The notes under the pieces were generated by a model. It saw only the letters and a list, made by a program, of their open reading frames with translations, searched no databases and was not told where the DNA came from. Below are positions 5,578 to 5,641 of a DNA stretch of 5,641 nt, one piece after another (positions within the stretch are counted from its first letter, which is position 1; each line of letters starts with the position of its first letter). This DNA comes from Deltaproteobacteria bacterium (lineage in GTDB: Bacteria; Desulfobacterota; GWC2-55-46; S146-73), in assembly GCA_015492355.1 (NCBI GenBank), contig WGFF01000012.1:1-5641 (forward strand), in the 5' to 3' direction. Position numbers and translations under genes: made by a program.

Positions 5578-5641
5578 GGCGAACACACACCTTGGAGCCA
5601 TCATAGACCTTCTCATAAAGGGATGTGGTATAGATATTCCA
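5564..5641 (+). CDS. Start of an unidentified downstream gene, cut by the window end
   Basis: From TTG 5564 the frame is open for 26 codons to the last base, reading roughly MQDFKANTHLGAIIDLLIKG and then CGIDIP. The other two plus frames stop soon after 5577 or were the DJ-1 frame itself. The amphipathic, helix-like composition looks coded. A strong AAAGGAGG lies at 5541-5548 inside the DJ-1 gene, but it is 15 bases from the TTG, longer than usual, so the exact start is unsure. No ATG or GTG is available in this frame after the in-frame TAA just before that site. The 14-base overlap suggests co-translation with the DJ-1 gene. I do not recognise the family. Confidence 0.55.
   Translation, partial: MQDFKANTHLGAIIDLLIKGCGIDIP

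Noticed and set aside
4948..5616. Long antisense open frame opposite the DJ-1 gene
   Set aside because: Its sequence is rich in Cys, His, Tyr and Pro, as is typical of an out-of-frame shadow, and it lies opposite a clear DJ-1 family protein.

Overview
The window looks like bacterial chromosome from an anaerobic, Gram-negative-type organism. The evidence is a triheme c-type cytochrome with a signal peptide, a membrane-anchored M23 peptidoglycan hydrolase of MepM layout, and a c-di-GMP-type HD-GYP response regulator. Codon use leans on ATA (Ile) and AGG (Arg) at middling GC. Together these fit Nitrospirota or Desulfobacterota-like lineages, perhaps thermophilic, but this placement is inference. 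There is no sign of phage, insertion sequence or CRISPR.

Layout: bases 10-90 hold two long back-to-back hairpins. Then come five complete genes on strictly alternating strands: triheme cytochrome (+, 156-713), MepM-like M23 peptidase (-, 724-2043), REC/HD-GYP regulator (+, 2440-3579), citrate synthase (-, start corrected to 4737, ending 3583), and DJ-1/YajL-family protein (+, start corrected to 5029, ending 5577). A sixth gene probably starts inside the end of the DJ-1 gene (TTG at 5564) and runs off the window. The two convergent pairs are almost touching, with gaps of 10 and 3 bases. The two divergent gaps carry the promoters: one sigma70-like promoter for each of the peptidase, the regulator, citrate synthase and the DJ-1 gene.

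The five complete genes do not form one pathway. They cover periplasmic electron transfer, cell-wall growth, c-di-GMP signalling, carbon entry into the TCA cycle or amino-acid synthesis, and carbonyl/oxidative damage control. The only coupling visible in sequence is regulatory. The -35 boxes of citrate synthase and the DJ-1 gene lie back to back, one base apart, and the DJ-1 gene is probably co-translated with the gene that follows it.

The least explained stretch is the roughly 180-base leader of the DJ-1 gene (about 4850-5028). It has strong nested inverted repeats, and a last hairpin covers the ribosome binding site. Part of that hairpin could pair upstream instead. This is the best candidate here for an undescribed cis-regulatory RNA, but it rests only on pairing seen by eye in one sequence.
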